From DATFWK01 sp035259345 (GTDB lineage: Bacteria; Actinomycetota; Thermoleophilia; Miltoncostaeales; Miltoncostaeaceae), in contig DATFWK010000082.1 in NCBI GenBank assembly GCA_035259345.1, forward strand, positions 1 through 13,015: a DNA stretch of 13,015 nucleotides, read 5' to 3'. The notes beneath the pieces are model-generated. The model did no database searches, had not been told where the DNA came from, and saw only the letters and a list, made by a program, of their open reading frames with translations. Each line of letters opens with the position of its first letter. Positions within the stretch are counted from its first letter, which is position 1. The translations under genes and the position numbers were made by a program. Positions 6,697 through 13,015 of the stretch are shown piece after piece.

Positions 6697-7119
6697 ATGA
6701 CGACCCAGGCACTCACGCTCGAGGAGAAGAAGGCCGCTGCCCGCGCGCGGGCCCAGGCGGCCCGCGAGGCCGAGCAGGCGGGCGTCGCCAACGTGACGAT
6801 CACCGGGGCTGCGGCGGCCTACATCCGCGAGACCGCGGCGGAGCAGGGCGCCCAGGAGGGCGTGCGCCTGCGCATCCTGGCCGGCGGGTGCTCGGGGCTC
6901 GAGTACCGGCTCGACCTGCTGGCCGCCGGCGAGGGGCCGCAGCCGGGCGAGCGCGACGTCACCAGCAACGGCATCAGGCTGCTGATGGACCTCAAGAGCT
7001 CCATCCATGTCGCCGGGTCGGAGATCGACTACGAGCGCACGCTGCTGCGGCGGGGGTTCAAGATCAGGAACCCCAACGCGACCAGCACCTGCTCCTGCGG
7101 CGACAGCTTCGGCGTCTAG
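6697..7119 (+). CDS. A-type Fe-S carrier (SufA/ErpA/IscA-like) with N-terminal extension
   Basis: Probable carrier that receives clusters from SufBCD and hands them to target enzymes. It is 140 aa; the HesB-like core runs from about residue 31 to 140. The three cluster-binding cysteines are present: C65 (AGGCSGLEY), C132 and C134 (TCSCGDSF). The first 30 residues form an Ala/Lys/Arg/Glu-rich, probably helical stretch not found in typical A-type proteins of about 105-120 aa. The ATG at 6697 has AGGAG (6687-6691) 5 bases upstream, so the extension appears genuine rather than a start error. It lies 8 bases after the DUF59 gene and is the last gene of the operon. Members of this family (SufA, IscA, ErpA) cannot be told apart from sequence alone, so I give no symbol. 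Confidence 0.93.
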   Translation: MTTQALTLEEKKAAARARAQAAREAEQAGVANVTITGAAAAYIRETAAEQGAQEGVRLRILAGGCSGLEYRLDLLAAGEGPQPGERDVTSNGIRLLMDLKSSIHVAGSEIDYERTLLRRGFKIRNPNATSTCSCGDSFGV

Positions 7120-7131
7120 CGCGGGGCCCGC
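7120..7131. terminator. 12-base convergent gap with GC palindrome
   Basis: The suf operon (+) and the next gene (-) end facing each other with only 12 bases between stop codons. GCGGG and CCCGC (7121-7131) are inverted repeats around one base, a short GC-only stem with no T-run on either side. A bidirectional intrinsic terminator is possible but weak; transcription may end elsewhere or depend on Rho. Confidence 0.2.
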
Positions 7132-8436
7132 TCAGGTCTCGAGCGCCGGCTCGACCGCCAGCTCGGCCGGCTTCCCGTTCAGGAACAGCCGCCCGGCCCA
7201 GCTGCGCCCCGCGAGGGCGGCCCAGAGGTCCCGGGCCGGCCGGCCGATCAGGAGCGTCCGGCCGCGCGCGCCCTTGAGCGGGGCCCGCACCCGGCGGGCG
7301 CCGGGCGGGACCGCCCGGGCGCCGACGGGCCGCCATGTCACCTGCACCGCGTCCACCTCGAGCGGGCTGACGACGGGCGGGCGCAGGCCCCGGAACGCCG
7401 CGGCCGCGGCGCCGAGCGCCGGCGGCAGGGCCCCGGCGGCCACGGCCCGGTCGAGGTCCGGGGCGACGACGCGCTTGGTGTCCCCCCAGCCGAGCGTCAT
7501 GGTGGTCGTCGTCGGGGCGCCGGGCGCCCCCGTGTAGCTCGCGGCGAGCGAGGCGAAGCCCGCGGCCTGGACCTGGCGGTCGAAGGCGTCGAGGTCCGCC
7601 GGGTCGAGCTGGCCGGTCTGCCAGGAGCCGTCCGCCAGCCGCCCGTACCAGGTGCCGTCGCCCCGTACGCTCATCTCCGGCGCCCGGAGCGCCGCGCGCG
7701 GGCCCTTCGCGACACGGGTGTCGAGGCTGGCGACCACGTCCCCCGGCGCCATCGCGCCCTGCTCGTGGGGCAGGAGCTGACGCGGGAAGAGCACGAAGCG
7801 GTGGCCGCCCCAGCGGACGGTGCGGAACGTGCCGCCCTGCACGGCCACCCAGGTGCCCGGCACGAGCGCGGCGCCCCGCCAGGGCCGCACGAGGCTCGCA
7901 GGCACCCCGTCGGCGAGCCGGACGTACGCCACCCAGGGCCCCTGGAACGCGTGCGCGCCGACCAGCCGCGCCTGCTGGAACGTGTTGTACAGGCGCGATG
8001 TCGCCGAGCGCGGATCGCAGGTGCCGAGGCCCGCGATCCTCAGTGACCGGGAGGTCGAGGACGCCGTGTCGCGGACGGTGACGGTCGAGATCGTCGCGTC
8101 CGTCGTGCACGACGCCGCCGCCGGCGCGCCGCCCGCGATCACCTCGCGGATGCCGGCCTGGAGGTCCGCCATCCGGGCCGGCGGCAGGGTGCCCTCCTCG
8201 AGCTGGCTCCGGCCGAGCCGGACGACCCGCCCGTCCGGGTAGACGGCAAGGCTCGGAAGGCCCGGCGCCTGCGTGAGCGGCCCCTGCTTGGAGTAGGTCA
8301 CCAGGACGACCGGCTCGGGGGTCGCGCCGGCGCCGGCGGCGGAGCCCACGAGGCCTCCGAGCGCCACTGCGACCATGGCGAAGGCCAGGCGACCGAGCAT
8401 GGGCCGACGGTAGCGCGGTACGTCGGAAACCGGCAT
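7132..8436 (-). CDS. secreted protein of unknown function with duplicated domain
   Basis: I do not recognise a named family. The 434 aa product opens with a signal peptide: basic RYRRPMLGR (about 8-16), a hydrophobic segment (17-36), then a likely cleavage near AGA-TPEP (about 36-40). The mature protein appears to hold two related halves: PSLAVYPDGRVVRLG with LPPARMADLQ (61-93) and PEMSVRGDGTWYGRL with LDPADLDAFDRQV (253-289), each followed by a Thr-rich strand region. This resembles the DGRV-type repeats of actinobacterial exported proteins. C110 and C140 are the only cysteines and may form a disulfide outside the cell. The ATG at 8400 is an alternative start that keeps the signal peptide. 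It lies 17 bases after the M23 gene and is probably co-transcribed with it. The open frame continues to 8937 but is antisense-like shadow beyond the start. Confidence 0.8.
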   Translation of the reverse strand: MPVSDVPRYRRPMLGRLAFAMVAVALGGLVGSAAGAGATPEPVVLVTYSKQGPLTQAPGLPSLAVYPDGRVVRLGRSQLEEGTLPPARMADLQAGIREVIAGGAPAAASCTTDATISTVTVRDTASSTSRSLRIAGLGTCDPRSATSRLYNTFQQARLVGAHAFQGPWVAYVRLADGVPASLVRPWRGAALVPGTWVAVQGGTFRTVRWGGHRFVLFPRQLLPHEQGAMAPGDVVASLDTRVAKGPRAALRAPEMSVRGDGTWYGRLADGSWQTGQLDPADLDAFDRQVQAAGFASLAASYTGAPGAPTTTTMTLGWGDTKRVVAPDLDRAVAAGALPPALGAAAAAFRGLRPPVVSPLEVDAVQVTWRPVGARAVPPGARRVRAPLKGARGRTLLIGRPARDLWAALAGRSWAGRLFLNGKPAELAVEPALET

Positions 8437-8453
8437 GCCGGCTAACGAACCCC

Positions 8454-9929
8454 TTACGGGACGGCGTGGGCGAGGCCGTCGCCCGGTTCCAGCGCGACAT
8501 CCCCGATCCCGTCCGTGGCCGCCGCGACGCCGACCAGCAGCGCGCCGACGGCGGGCGCCTGCCCGCGCGCGACGGTCGCCGCCTCGAACGCCTTGGGCAC
8601 GCTGGCGCTGCGCTGCCAGGCGAGCAGGTACGGGTAGGGGTCGACGCTGTCGCCGCCGCCCGGATGGATCTCGAAGTGCAGGTGCGACGGCGTGGTGCTG
8701 GCCTGACCGGTGTTGCCCACGAACGCGATCACCTGACCGGCCCGCACCGGGACCCCGTCCGCCGTGCCGGGCGCGAAGGCCGAGAGGTGCGCGTAGTAGT
8801 AGGTGTTGCCGAGCTGGTCGGTCAGCCAGAGGCGGTTTCCGCCGAGCGTGTTCTGGCCGACCTTGGACAGCACCCCGTCGGCGACGGCCAGGACCGGCGT
8901 GCCGATGGGCGCGAAGAGGTCGTTGCCGTGGTGCCATCCGGTGCCGGCGCGCGGCGCGCCGTAGTCGTCCGAGAAGCTGACGGTCGAGCCGTAGACCGGG
9001 AACACGTAAGCGCCCGCGGCCGGGGCCGGCGCGCCCGTCGCGGGCGGCGTCGACCCGGGCAGCGGGACCGCCTGTGGGACCGGGGCCAGCTGCGGCTGCT
9101 GCGGCCCGGGCAACGGGGTCACCGGCACCGGGGTCGGCGTCGGGAGCGCGCCCGCCGGCGGGGTCCCCGCGCCGCCGGCTCCGCCCCCGCCCTCGGATGA
9201 CGGCGCGCCGCCGGCCGACGGTGCGGGCGTCGCCGGAGCCGGGGCGGCCTGCGGCGCGGGAGCCGCGGCGGCCCCCGCCGGGGGCTTCGTCTCGGCCGGC
9301 GCCGGGAGGATCGCCCGCGCCTCGGCGTGCCCGACGACGATCTGCGTGCCGACGGGGAAGCCGCTCGAGGGGTCGTCGACCTCGATGCGCAGGGCGTTTG
9401 CGCGCACGCTGCCGTCCGGCTCGGTGACGCGCTCGAAGAGCACCAGGTTCCCGATGCCGGGCAGGGCGACCTGGCGCCCCGGCGTGGCCTCCACCGGCTG
9501 GCCGTCGACGCTCGCGGCCGTCGCTCCGTAGTCGGTGATGCCCCGCTCGAGGTCGCCCGGGGCGGCGCGCGAGATCACCGTCAGCCGCAGCGATCCGATC
9601 GCCACGCGCCCGCCGAACAGGAGGACGTCGCGGGCCTGAGTCGTCACCTCGACGCGGGAGACGGAGGCCGTGCGGCTCCCGGATACATGGACCTCGACCC
9701 GCCCGATCACGCCGGCCGGGCCGCCCACTGCGTCGGCGACGCCGTCGGGCCGCGTCAGGTTCGCGTCCGCGGCCACAAGGTGCCCGTCGAGGGTCGCCCC
9801 GAAGCCGCTCGCCCGGCCCGGGCGCCCGGACGGAGACGGAGCTGCGGCAAGGCTCGCGGCAGCGCTCGCCGCGAGCAGCGCGGCGACGAGCCCGGTGGCC
9901 CGTCCCGGTCCCGAACGGCGCACGCTCAC
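8454..9929 (-). CDS. secreted M23 (LytM-type) metallopeptidase with Pro/Ala linker
   Basis: Probable zinc peptidoglycan endopeptidase acting outside the membrane. From the GTG at 9929 it is 491 aa. A signal peptide comes first (basic SVRRSGPGR, then an Ala/Leu-rich core to about 30). Residues about 40-205 form a beta-rich domain with repeated VEVTTQARDVLLFGG-like strands, possibly related to choice-of-anchor P domains. A Pro/Ala/Gly linker (about 209-306) follows, then the M23 domain (about 309-439). The metal and catalytic set is complete: H333 and D337 (HHGND), H381 (YYYAHL) and H416/H418 (HLHFEIHP), so it should be active rather than degenerate like EnvC. A 50-residue tail follows. Start is uncertain: GTG at 9923 and ATG at 10025 are also in frame, and none has a good ribosome binding site; 9929 gives the cleanest signal peptide. 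Confidence 0.9.
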   Translation of the reverse strand: MSVRRSGPGRATGLVAALLAASAAASLAAAPSPSGRPGRASGFGATLDGHLVAADANLTRPDGVADAVGGPAGVIGRVEVHVSGSRTASVSRVEVTTQARDVLLFGGRVAIGSLRLTVISRAAPGDLERGITDYGATAASVDGQPVEATPGRQVALPGIGNLVLFERVTEPDGSVRANALRIEVDDPSSGFPVGTQIVVGHAEARAILPAPAETKPPAGAAAAPAPQAAPAPATPAPSAGGAPSSEGGGGAGGAGTPPAGALPTPTPVPVTPLPGPQQPQLAPVPQAVPLPGSTPPATGAPAPAAGAYVFPVYGSTVSFSDDYGAPRAGTGWHHGNDLFAPIGTPVLAVADGVLSKVGQNTLGGNRLWLTDQLGNTYYYAHLSAFAPGTADGVPVRAGQVIAFVGNTGQASTTPSHLHFEIHPGGGDSVDPYPYLLAWQRSASVPKAFEAATVARGQAPAVGALLVGVAAATDGIGDVALEPGDGLAHAVP

Positions 9930-10122
9930 GCGGCGGATTCTGGCCGCAGGACCGGACGCGGTCAACGCAAACCGGCAGCCGGCGGCCGCCGCGGGAGGAG
10001 GGACGAGCGGCTCCGCAACGAACATTTCATCCAAGTCGATTTGGTTGTCGCCGATGTCGCTGGTAGCGTGCCGCCCGCTTCGTGGTGCCCGGAATGGATC
10101 CTGCCCCGGACGAAAGGCAGTC
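9930..10122. other. divergent intergenic region between M23 and NlpC/P60 genes
   Basis: A relatively AT-richer stretch (about 10015-10060) separates the two divergent secreted hydrolase genes and should carry promoters in both directions. I find a good plus-strand promoter candidate (listed separately) but no convincing minus-strand one. CTGCC at 10101-10105 and GGCAG at 10116-10120 could form a small hairpin directly before the NlpC/P60 signal peptide. I looked for a c-di-AMP (ydaO) riboswitch, common before such genes in actinobacteria, and did not recognise one. Confidence 0.5.
10041..10069 (+). promoter_or_regulatory. candidate promoter of the first NlpC/P60 gene
   Basis: TTGGTT (10041-10046) and TAGCGT (10064-10069) lie 17 bases apart and match the loose actinobacterial -35 / -10 pattern. 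Transcription would start near 10076, downstream of the only in-frame ATG (10054), which bears on the choice of start codon for the gene. Confidence 0.4.
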
Positions 10123-11286
10123 CTGAGCCGAACAAGCCCCACAAGACGTCGCCTTGGCGGTGCGGCCCTTGCCGCAGCCCTCCTCGGCGGGACCGCCTTT
10201 GCCGCCGTGTCGGCGCAGGCGGAGCCGGCCTCGATCGCCGCCAAGCGAGCCGAGCTGGGCCAGATCCAGTCCGAGGTCGCCGCCATCGACAACCAGCTCG
10301 AGCTCGCGGCCGAGGCTTATAACGGCGCGCGTTACAACCTTATCCGCATCAACGGGCGCATCGAGGAGAACCGGCGGGTCCTGAAGCGGACGATCAACCA
10401 GCTCGGGCTCGCCCGCACCCATCTCGCCCATCGCGTGCTCGACATCTACCGCCAGCCACGGCCCTCGACGGTCGAGGTCATCCTGTCGAGCCCGAGCATC
10501 TCCCAGGCGCTCGACGACATCCACGCCCTCGACCGCGTGCGCGCGGCGGACGGCAGCCTCGTCACCGAGCTCCACACCTACAAGGTGGTGGTCGTCGCGA
10601 CGAGGAAGCAGCTCCTCGGGGACCAGCAGCAGGCGAAGGTGGAGGTCGCCCGGCGGGCGCACGAGGAGGCCGTCGTCGCGGGGCTCCTCGCCCAGCGCCG
10701 CGCCGTCATGCAGAGCGTGCAGGGCGACCTCGCGCGCATGCTCGCCGCCGAGCAGGCACGTCAGGCACGGCTGGCCGCGATCGCCCGCGCGCGGGCGCTG
10801 GCCGCGATGGAGCGCCAGCGCGAGATCGCGGTCGCGCAGACTGCCGCCCCGTCGGGCGGCGGCCAGGGCCAGGCGACGCCTGCGGCCGGCGCGGTCGGTG
10901 CGAGCGGCCTCGGCAGCGTGGTCGCACCGCCCGCGGGCACAGGGGCGAATTCCGCGGCGGCGTCGGACGCGCTGAAGTTCCTCGGGACGCCCTACGTCTG
11001 GGGCGGCGCGGCGCCGGGCGGCTTCGACTGCTCCGGGCTCGCGTCCTACGTGTACGGCAAGCTCGGCATCAGCGTCCCCCACTTCACCGGCGCCATCTGG
11101 TCGAAGTTCCCCAAGGTGCCGGAGAGCAACCTGCAGGCAGGGGACCTCGTGTTCTTCAACGGCGGCGGCCACGTCGGCATCTACCTCGGCGGCGGGCAGT
11201 TCGTCCACGCGCCGCACACCGGCGACGTCGTCAAGGTCTCGAGCCTCTCGAGCCACGGCGGCTACGTGGGGGCCGTCCGGCCGTAG
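10054..11286 (+). CDS. secreted NlpC/P60 endopeptidase with coiled coil (CwlO/RipA-like)
   Basis: Probable D,L-endopeptidase cutting peptidoglycan stem peptides. From the ATG at 10054 it is 410 aa: a signal peptide (TRRR, then a hydrophobic core to a VSAQA-EP cleavage near residue 56), a long coiled coil (about 60-260) and an NlpC/P60 domain (about 300-405). C326 (FDCSGL), H373 (GHVGIYLG) and H385 (FVHAPH) form the catalytic set. The segment IYRQPRPSTVEVILSSPS, following the first helices, resembles the hinge region of CwlO/PcsB/RipA proteins, which in other bacteria are activated by FtsEX; no ftsEX is in this window. The start is doubtful: ATG 10054 leaves a 30-residue lead before the signal peptide, has no ribosome binding site and lies inside a candidate promoter. 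A CTG at 10123 behind AAAGG would give a clean signal peptide and 387 aa. Confidence 0.9.
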   Translation: MSLVACRPLRGARNGSCPGRKAVLSRTSPTRRRLGGAALAAALLGGTAFAAVSAQAEPASIAAKRAELGQIQSEVAAIDNQLELAAEAYNGARYNLIRINGRIEENRRVLKRTINQLGLARTHLAHRVLDIYRQPRPSTVEVILSSPSISQALDDIHALDRVRAADGSLVTELHTYKVVVVATRKQLLGDQQQAKVEVARRAHEEAVVAGLLAQRRAVMQSVQGDLARMLAAEQARQARLAAIARARALAAMERQREIAVAQTAAPSGGGQGQATPAAGAVGASGLGSVVAPPAGTGANSAAASDALKFLGTPYVWGGAAPGGFDCSGLASYVYGKLGISVPHFTGAIWSKFPKVPESNLQAGDLVFFNGGGHVGIYLGGGQFVHAPHTGDVVKVSSLSSHGGYVGAVRP

Positions 11287-11301
11287 GGCCGCGCCGCGGA
11301 C

Positions 11302-11314
11302 GGGGAGCCTCCCC
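11302..11314 (+). terminator. GGGGAG-CTCCCC hairpin between the two NlpC/P60 genes
   Basis: GGGGAG (11302-11307) and CTCCCC (11309-11314) are perfect complements, 16 bases after the stop of the first NlpC/P60 gene. Pairing leaves a 3-base loop if the innermost pair opens. GCG/CGC flanks could extend the stem with a bulge. No T-run follows, so it may be a weak terminator or just a processing stem in the 88-base spacer. Confidence 0.35.
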
Positions 11315-11374
11315 CGCCATGCGTGAGTTTCGGCGACTTAAGGCGGGCGCGTCTCCTGCCGATGGGGTCGGGAG

Positions 11375-12952
11375 ATGGCAGGACGCCTTCCGAAGACGGC
11401 AGGACGCCGCTTGCCCGTTCGACGCGCCGCGCTCGCCGCTGCGCTCGCGGGAGCAGCCCTCTGCGCCGGCCCGGCGGCCGCCCTCGACACCTGGGCCGTG
11501 AGCCCGGGCCCCGACAGCGCCGCCCAGTGGACCGTCCAGACCTCGGACGGCACCGCGGCGCCAGCGGCGCCGCCGACGCCCGCGGACATCGTCGCGCACC
11601 TCTCCTCGGCGAGCGACCCCGTCGCCACCGTCACCGCCACGACCGACCCGGCGCCGGCCGCGCCCCCCGCCGCGGTCGCCACGGACACGAGCACGCAGGT
11701 GGACCCGGACGACCCGACCGTGCGTGCGCTCGCTGAGGCCCAGTCCGAGCTGGACGGGATCTCGGGAGACCTCGCCCGGGCCCGCTCCGCCCAGGAGACC
11801 GCCACAGGCGACGACCTGGCCCGCCTGGTGAGCCTCGAGCAGGAGCTCGACGCCCGGAAGGAGCAGGTCTCCCAGCGCGTCGACGAGCTCACGGCCAAGG
11901 TCGCCGAGCTCCAGGCCGAGGCGGAGAAGAAGGCCGAGAAGGAGGCCGCCGCGAAGCTCGCGGTCACCGGCTACCAGACCAACCCGTTCCTGAACGCGCC
12001 GGGCGGCACCCGCTTCGCGCCGGCCGCCGCGGTGAGCGGGGACCTCTCGTCGCAGCTCGACGCCTACCTCGCCCAGCAGGGAAGCCCGCTTGCGGGCCTC
12101 GGCACGGTCTTCGTCACGCAGGCCCAGACCGTGGGCCTCGACCCGAGGCTGCTCGTCGCGATCTCCGGGGCCGAGACGAGCTTCGGCACGTACGGCCCGT
12201 CCCAGACGATCCAGAACCCGTTCGGCCTCGGCCCCGGGCTCTCGTACCCGACCTGGGCCGACGCGATCGCCGCTGCCGCGCGCAACCTCGGCGGCGACCT
12301 CTACAAGGGCTCCGGGCTCGTCACGATCTCCCAGATCCAGTCCCGCTGGGCGCCGCTCGGCACGCCGAACGACCCGGCCAACCTGAACAGCAACTGGACG
12401 CGCAACGTCAGCCGCTACTACGCGGAGCTGGGCGGCAACCCCGAGGGCAGCGTGTTCACGGACACCTCCGCCACCATCCCGGTCGCCATCCCGGTGGCGC
12501 CGGGCGTTGCCAGCGGCATCCAGGGCACGGTCGCGGCCCCCGTCGCCTACGGGCCGGGCCAGGCGGTGGCCGGCGGCGGGTCGGGCACCGGCCCGGCCGC
12601 CCTCCAGGCCGCGATGCACTACCTCGGCGTCCCCTACCTCTGGGGCGGGACGCGCCCGGAGACCGGCTTCGACTGCTCCGGCCTCGTCTGGTACGTCTAC
12701 GCGCTGCAGGGCGTCCAGCTGCCGCGGGTCGCCGAGGCGCAGGCCGCCGTCGGCATCCCCGTCGCCCCGCAGGACCTCAAGCCCGGTGACGCCGTCTTCT
12801 TCGCCGACCGCAGCGGCTACATCCACCACGAGGGCCTCTACGTCGGCAACGGCTACTTCATCCACGCGCCGCATACCGGCGACGTCGTGAAGATCTCCTC
12901 GCTCTACGAGCCGTACTACGCCACGCAGTACGCGGGGGCGCGCCGCTACTAG
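11375..12952 (+). CDS. secreted two-domain hydrolase: glucosaminidase/lysozyme-like plus NlpC/P60
   Basis: Predicted bifunctional cell-wall enzyme of 525 aa. A long basic n-region (1-17) and Ala-rich core (18-37) form a signal peptide. Residues 42-110 are an Ala/Pro/Thr-rich low-complexity linker, 112-195 a heptad-like coiled coil rich in Glu/Lys, 225-352 a lysozyme-fold domain similar to GH73 or transglycosylases (LLVAISGAETSFG with candidate catalytic E267, NPFGLG at 281-286, WADAIAAAARNL at 294-305), and 408-510 the NlpC/P60 domain. C434 (FDCSGLVWY), H485 (HHEGLYVG) and H497 (FIHAPH) are the catalytic set. It could cut both glycan strands and stem peptides; glycan activity is inferred from a short motif. 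The ATG at 11375 has GGGG (11364-11367) 7 bases upstream. The gene is tandem to another NlpC/P60 gene, with which it shares HAPHTGDVVK and SSL. Confidence 0.92.
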   Translation: MAGRLPKTAGRRLPVRRAALAAALAGAALCAGPAAALDTWAVSPGPDSAAQWTVQTSDGTAAPAAPPTPADIVAHLSSASDPVATVTATTDPAPAAPPAAVATDTSTQVDPDDPTVRALAEAQSELDGISGDLARARSAQETATGDDLARLVSLEQELDARKEQVSQRVDELTAKVAELQAEAEKKAEKEAAAKLAVTGYQTNPFLNAPGGTRFAPAAAVSGDLSSQLDAYLAQQGSPLAGLGTVFVTQAQTVGLDPRLLVAISGAETSFGTYGPSQTIQNPFGLGPGLSYPTWADAIAAAARNLGGDLYKGSGLVTISQIQSRWAPLGTPNDPANLNSNWTRNVSRYYAELGGNPEGSVFTDTSATIPVAIPVAPGVASGIQGTVAAPVAYGPGQAVAGGGSGTGPAALQAAMHYLGVPYLWGGTRPETGFDCSGLVWYVYALQGVQLPRVAEAQAAVGIPVAPQDLKPGDAVFFADRSGYIHHEGLYVGNGYFIHAPHTGDVVKISSLYEPYYATQYAGARRY

Positions 12953-12973
12953 CCCGCCGGCCCCCGGTTCCGG

Positions 12974-12979
12974 TAGAAC
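12974..12979 (+). promoter_or_regulatory. candidate -10 box TAGAAC before a gene at the window edge
   Basis: TAGAAC ends 7 bases before a GTG at 12987, a spacing typical of leaderless actinobacterial transcripts in which transcription begins at or next to the start codon. No good -35 is visible. Support is thin. Confidence 0.25.
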
Positions 12980-12986
12980 GCTGCCG

Positions 12987-13015
12987 GTGACCGCGCTCCG
13001 CGACCTCTTCCTCGA
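12987..13015 (+). CDS. possible start of a further gene, cut by the window end
   Basis: A GTG followed by nine open codons (MTALRDLFL) runs off the window. Codon third positions are G or C throughout and the upstream TAGAAC suggests a leaderless start. Too short to assign a family or to be sure it is a gene. Confidence 0.3.

Noticed and set aside
8437..8937. Upstream extension of the unknown secreted protein to 8937
   Set aside because: It overlaps the M23 catalytic domain on the same strand in another frame, is Arg-rich and lacks domains. The signal peptide at the downstream ATG marks the true start.
9930..10122. c-di-AMP (ydaO/yuaA) riboswitch before the NlpC/P60 gene
   Set aside because: Expected from family precedent in actinobacteria, but I could not recognise its conserved core or pseudoknot elements in this short leader. 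A covariance-model search would settle it.
9930..10292. Extension of the M23 gene to 10292
   Set aside because: It would overlap the signal peptide and coiled coil of the divergent NlpC/P60 gene, and the residues look non-coding. The signal peptide starts at 9929.
11287..11374. Riboswitch or separate small gene in the spacer before the second NlpC/P60 gene
   Set aside because: Only 88 bases, with one GC hairpin and no conserved motif I recognise; ATGs at 11319 and 11323 lead into frames that shadow the real gene.
11231..12874. 547-codon open frame antisense to the second NlpC/P60 gene
   Set aside because: Low-complexity Arg/Gly/Val/Asp translation opposite a clear multi-domain protein; GC artefact.
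1..13015. CRISPR arrays, tRNA or rRNA genes, insertion sequences, phage genes
   Set aside because: No regularly spaced repeats, transposase or integrase motifs, terminal inverted repeats, or RNA-gene-like stretches were seen; coding density leaves little room for them.

Overview
The window is very GC-rich and densely packed, with third codon positions almost always G or C, GTG and TTG starts alongside ATG, and genes that overlap by a few bases. Together with a Gram-positive-style SUF operon (SufU rather than SufE, a SufR-type regulator, a Rieske ferredoxin between sufD and sufC) and secreted NlpC/P60 hydrolases, this points to a high-GC actinobacterium. Thermoleophilia (Solirubrobacterales or Gaiellales type) is my best guess, but this is inference from style and gene order; no rRNA or other phylogenetic marker is present.

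Region 1 (about 1-7119) is an iron-sulfur cluster assembly locus. A SufR-like Fe-S regulator on the minus strand is divergent from an eight-gene plus-strand operon: sufB, sufD, Rieske ferredoxin, sufC, sufS, sufU, a MIP18/DUF59 (SufT-like) protein, and an A-type carrier (SufA/ErpA-like). Junctions range from 8-base overlaps to an 8-base gap, so translation is probably coupled. SufS takes sulfur from cysteine, SufU accepts it, SufBCD is the scaffold with SufC as the ATPase, and the DUF59 and A-type proteins probably help deliver clusters. In the divergent gap a short palindrome lies exactly on a plausible -10 box of sufB, a natural place for SufR repression. A small hairpin covers the sufB ribosome binding site.

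Region 2 (7132-9929, minus strand) converges on the suf operon with a 12-base gap. It holds a secreted protein of unknown function with an apparent internal domain duplication and, upstream and probably co-transcribed, a secreted M23 (LytM-type) peptidase with an N-terminal beta-rich domain and a long Pro/Ala/Gly linker.

Region 3 (about 10054-12952, plus strand) holds two secreted NlpC/P60 endopeptidases in tandem. The first has a CwlO/RipA/PcsB-like coiled coil. The second has a coiled coil, a glucosaminidase/lysozyme-like domain and then NlpC/P60. With the divergent M23 protein this makes a small peptidoglycan-remodelling cluster. The last 29 bases may be the start of another gene.

Nearly all genes belong to known families. 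I see no mobile element, CRISPR, tRNA, rRNA or clearly new system. The more interesting points are the regulatory architecture at sufR/sufB, the uncertain (possibly CTG) start of the first NlpC/P60 gene, the N-terminal extension on the A-type carrier, and the duplicated-domain secreted protein.
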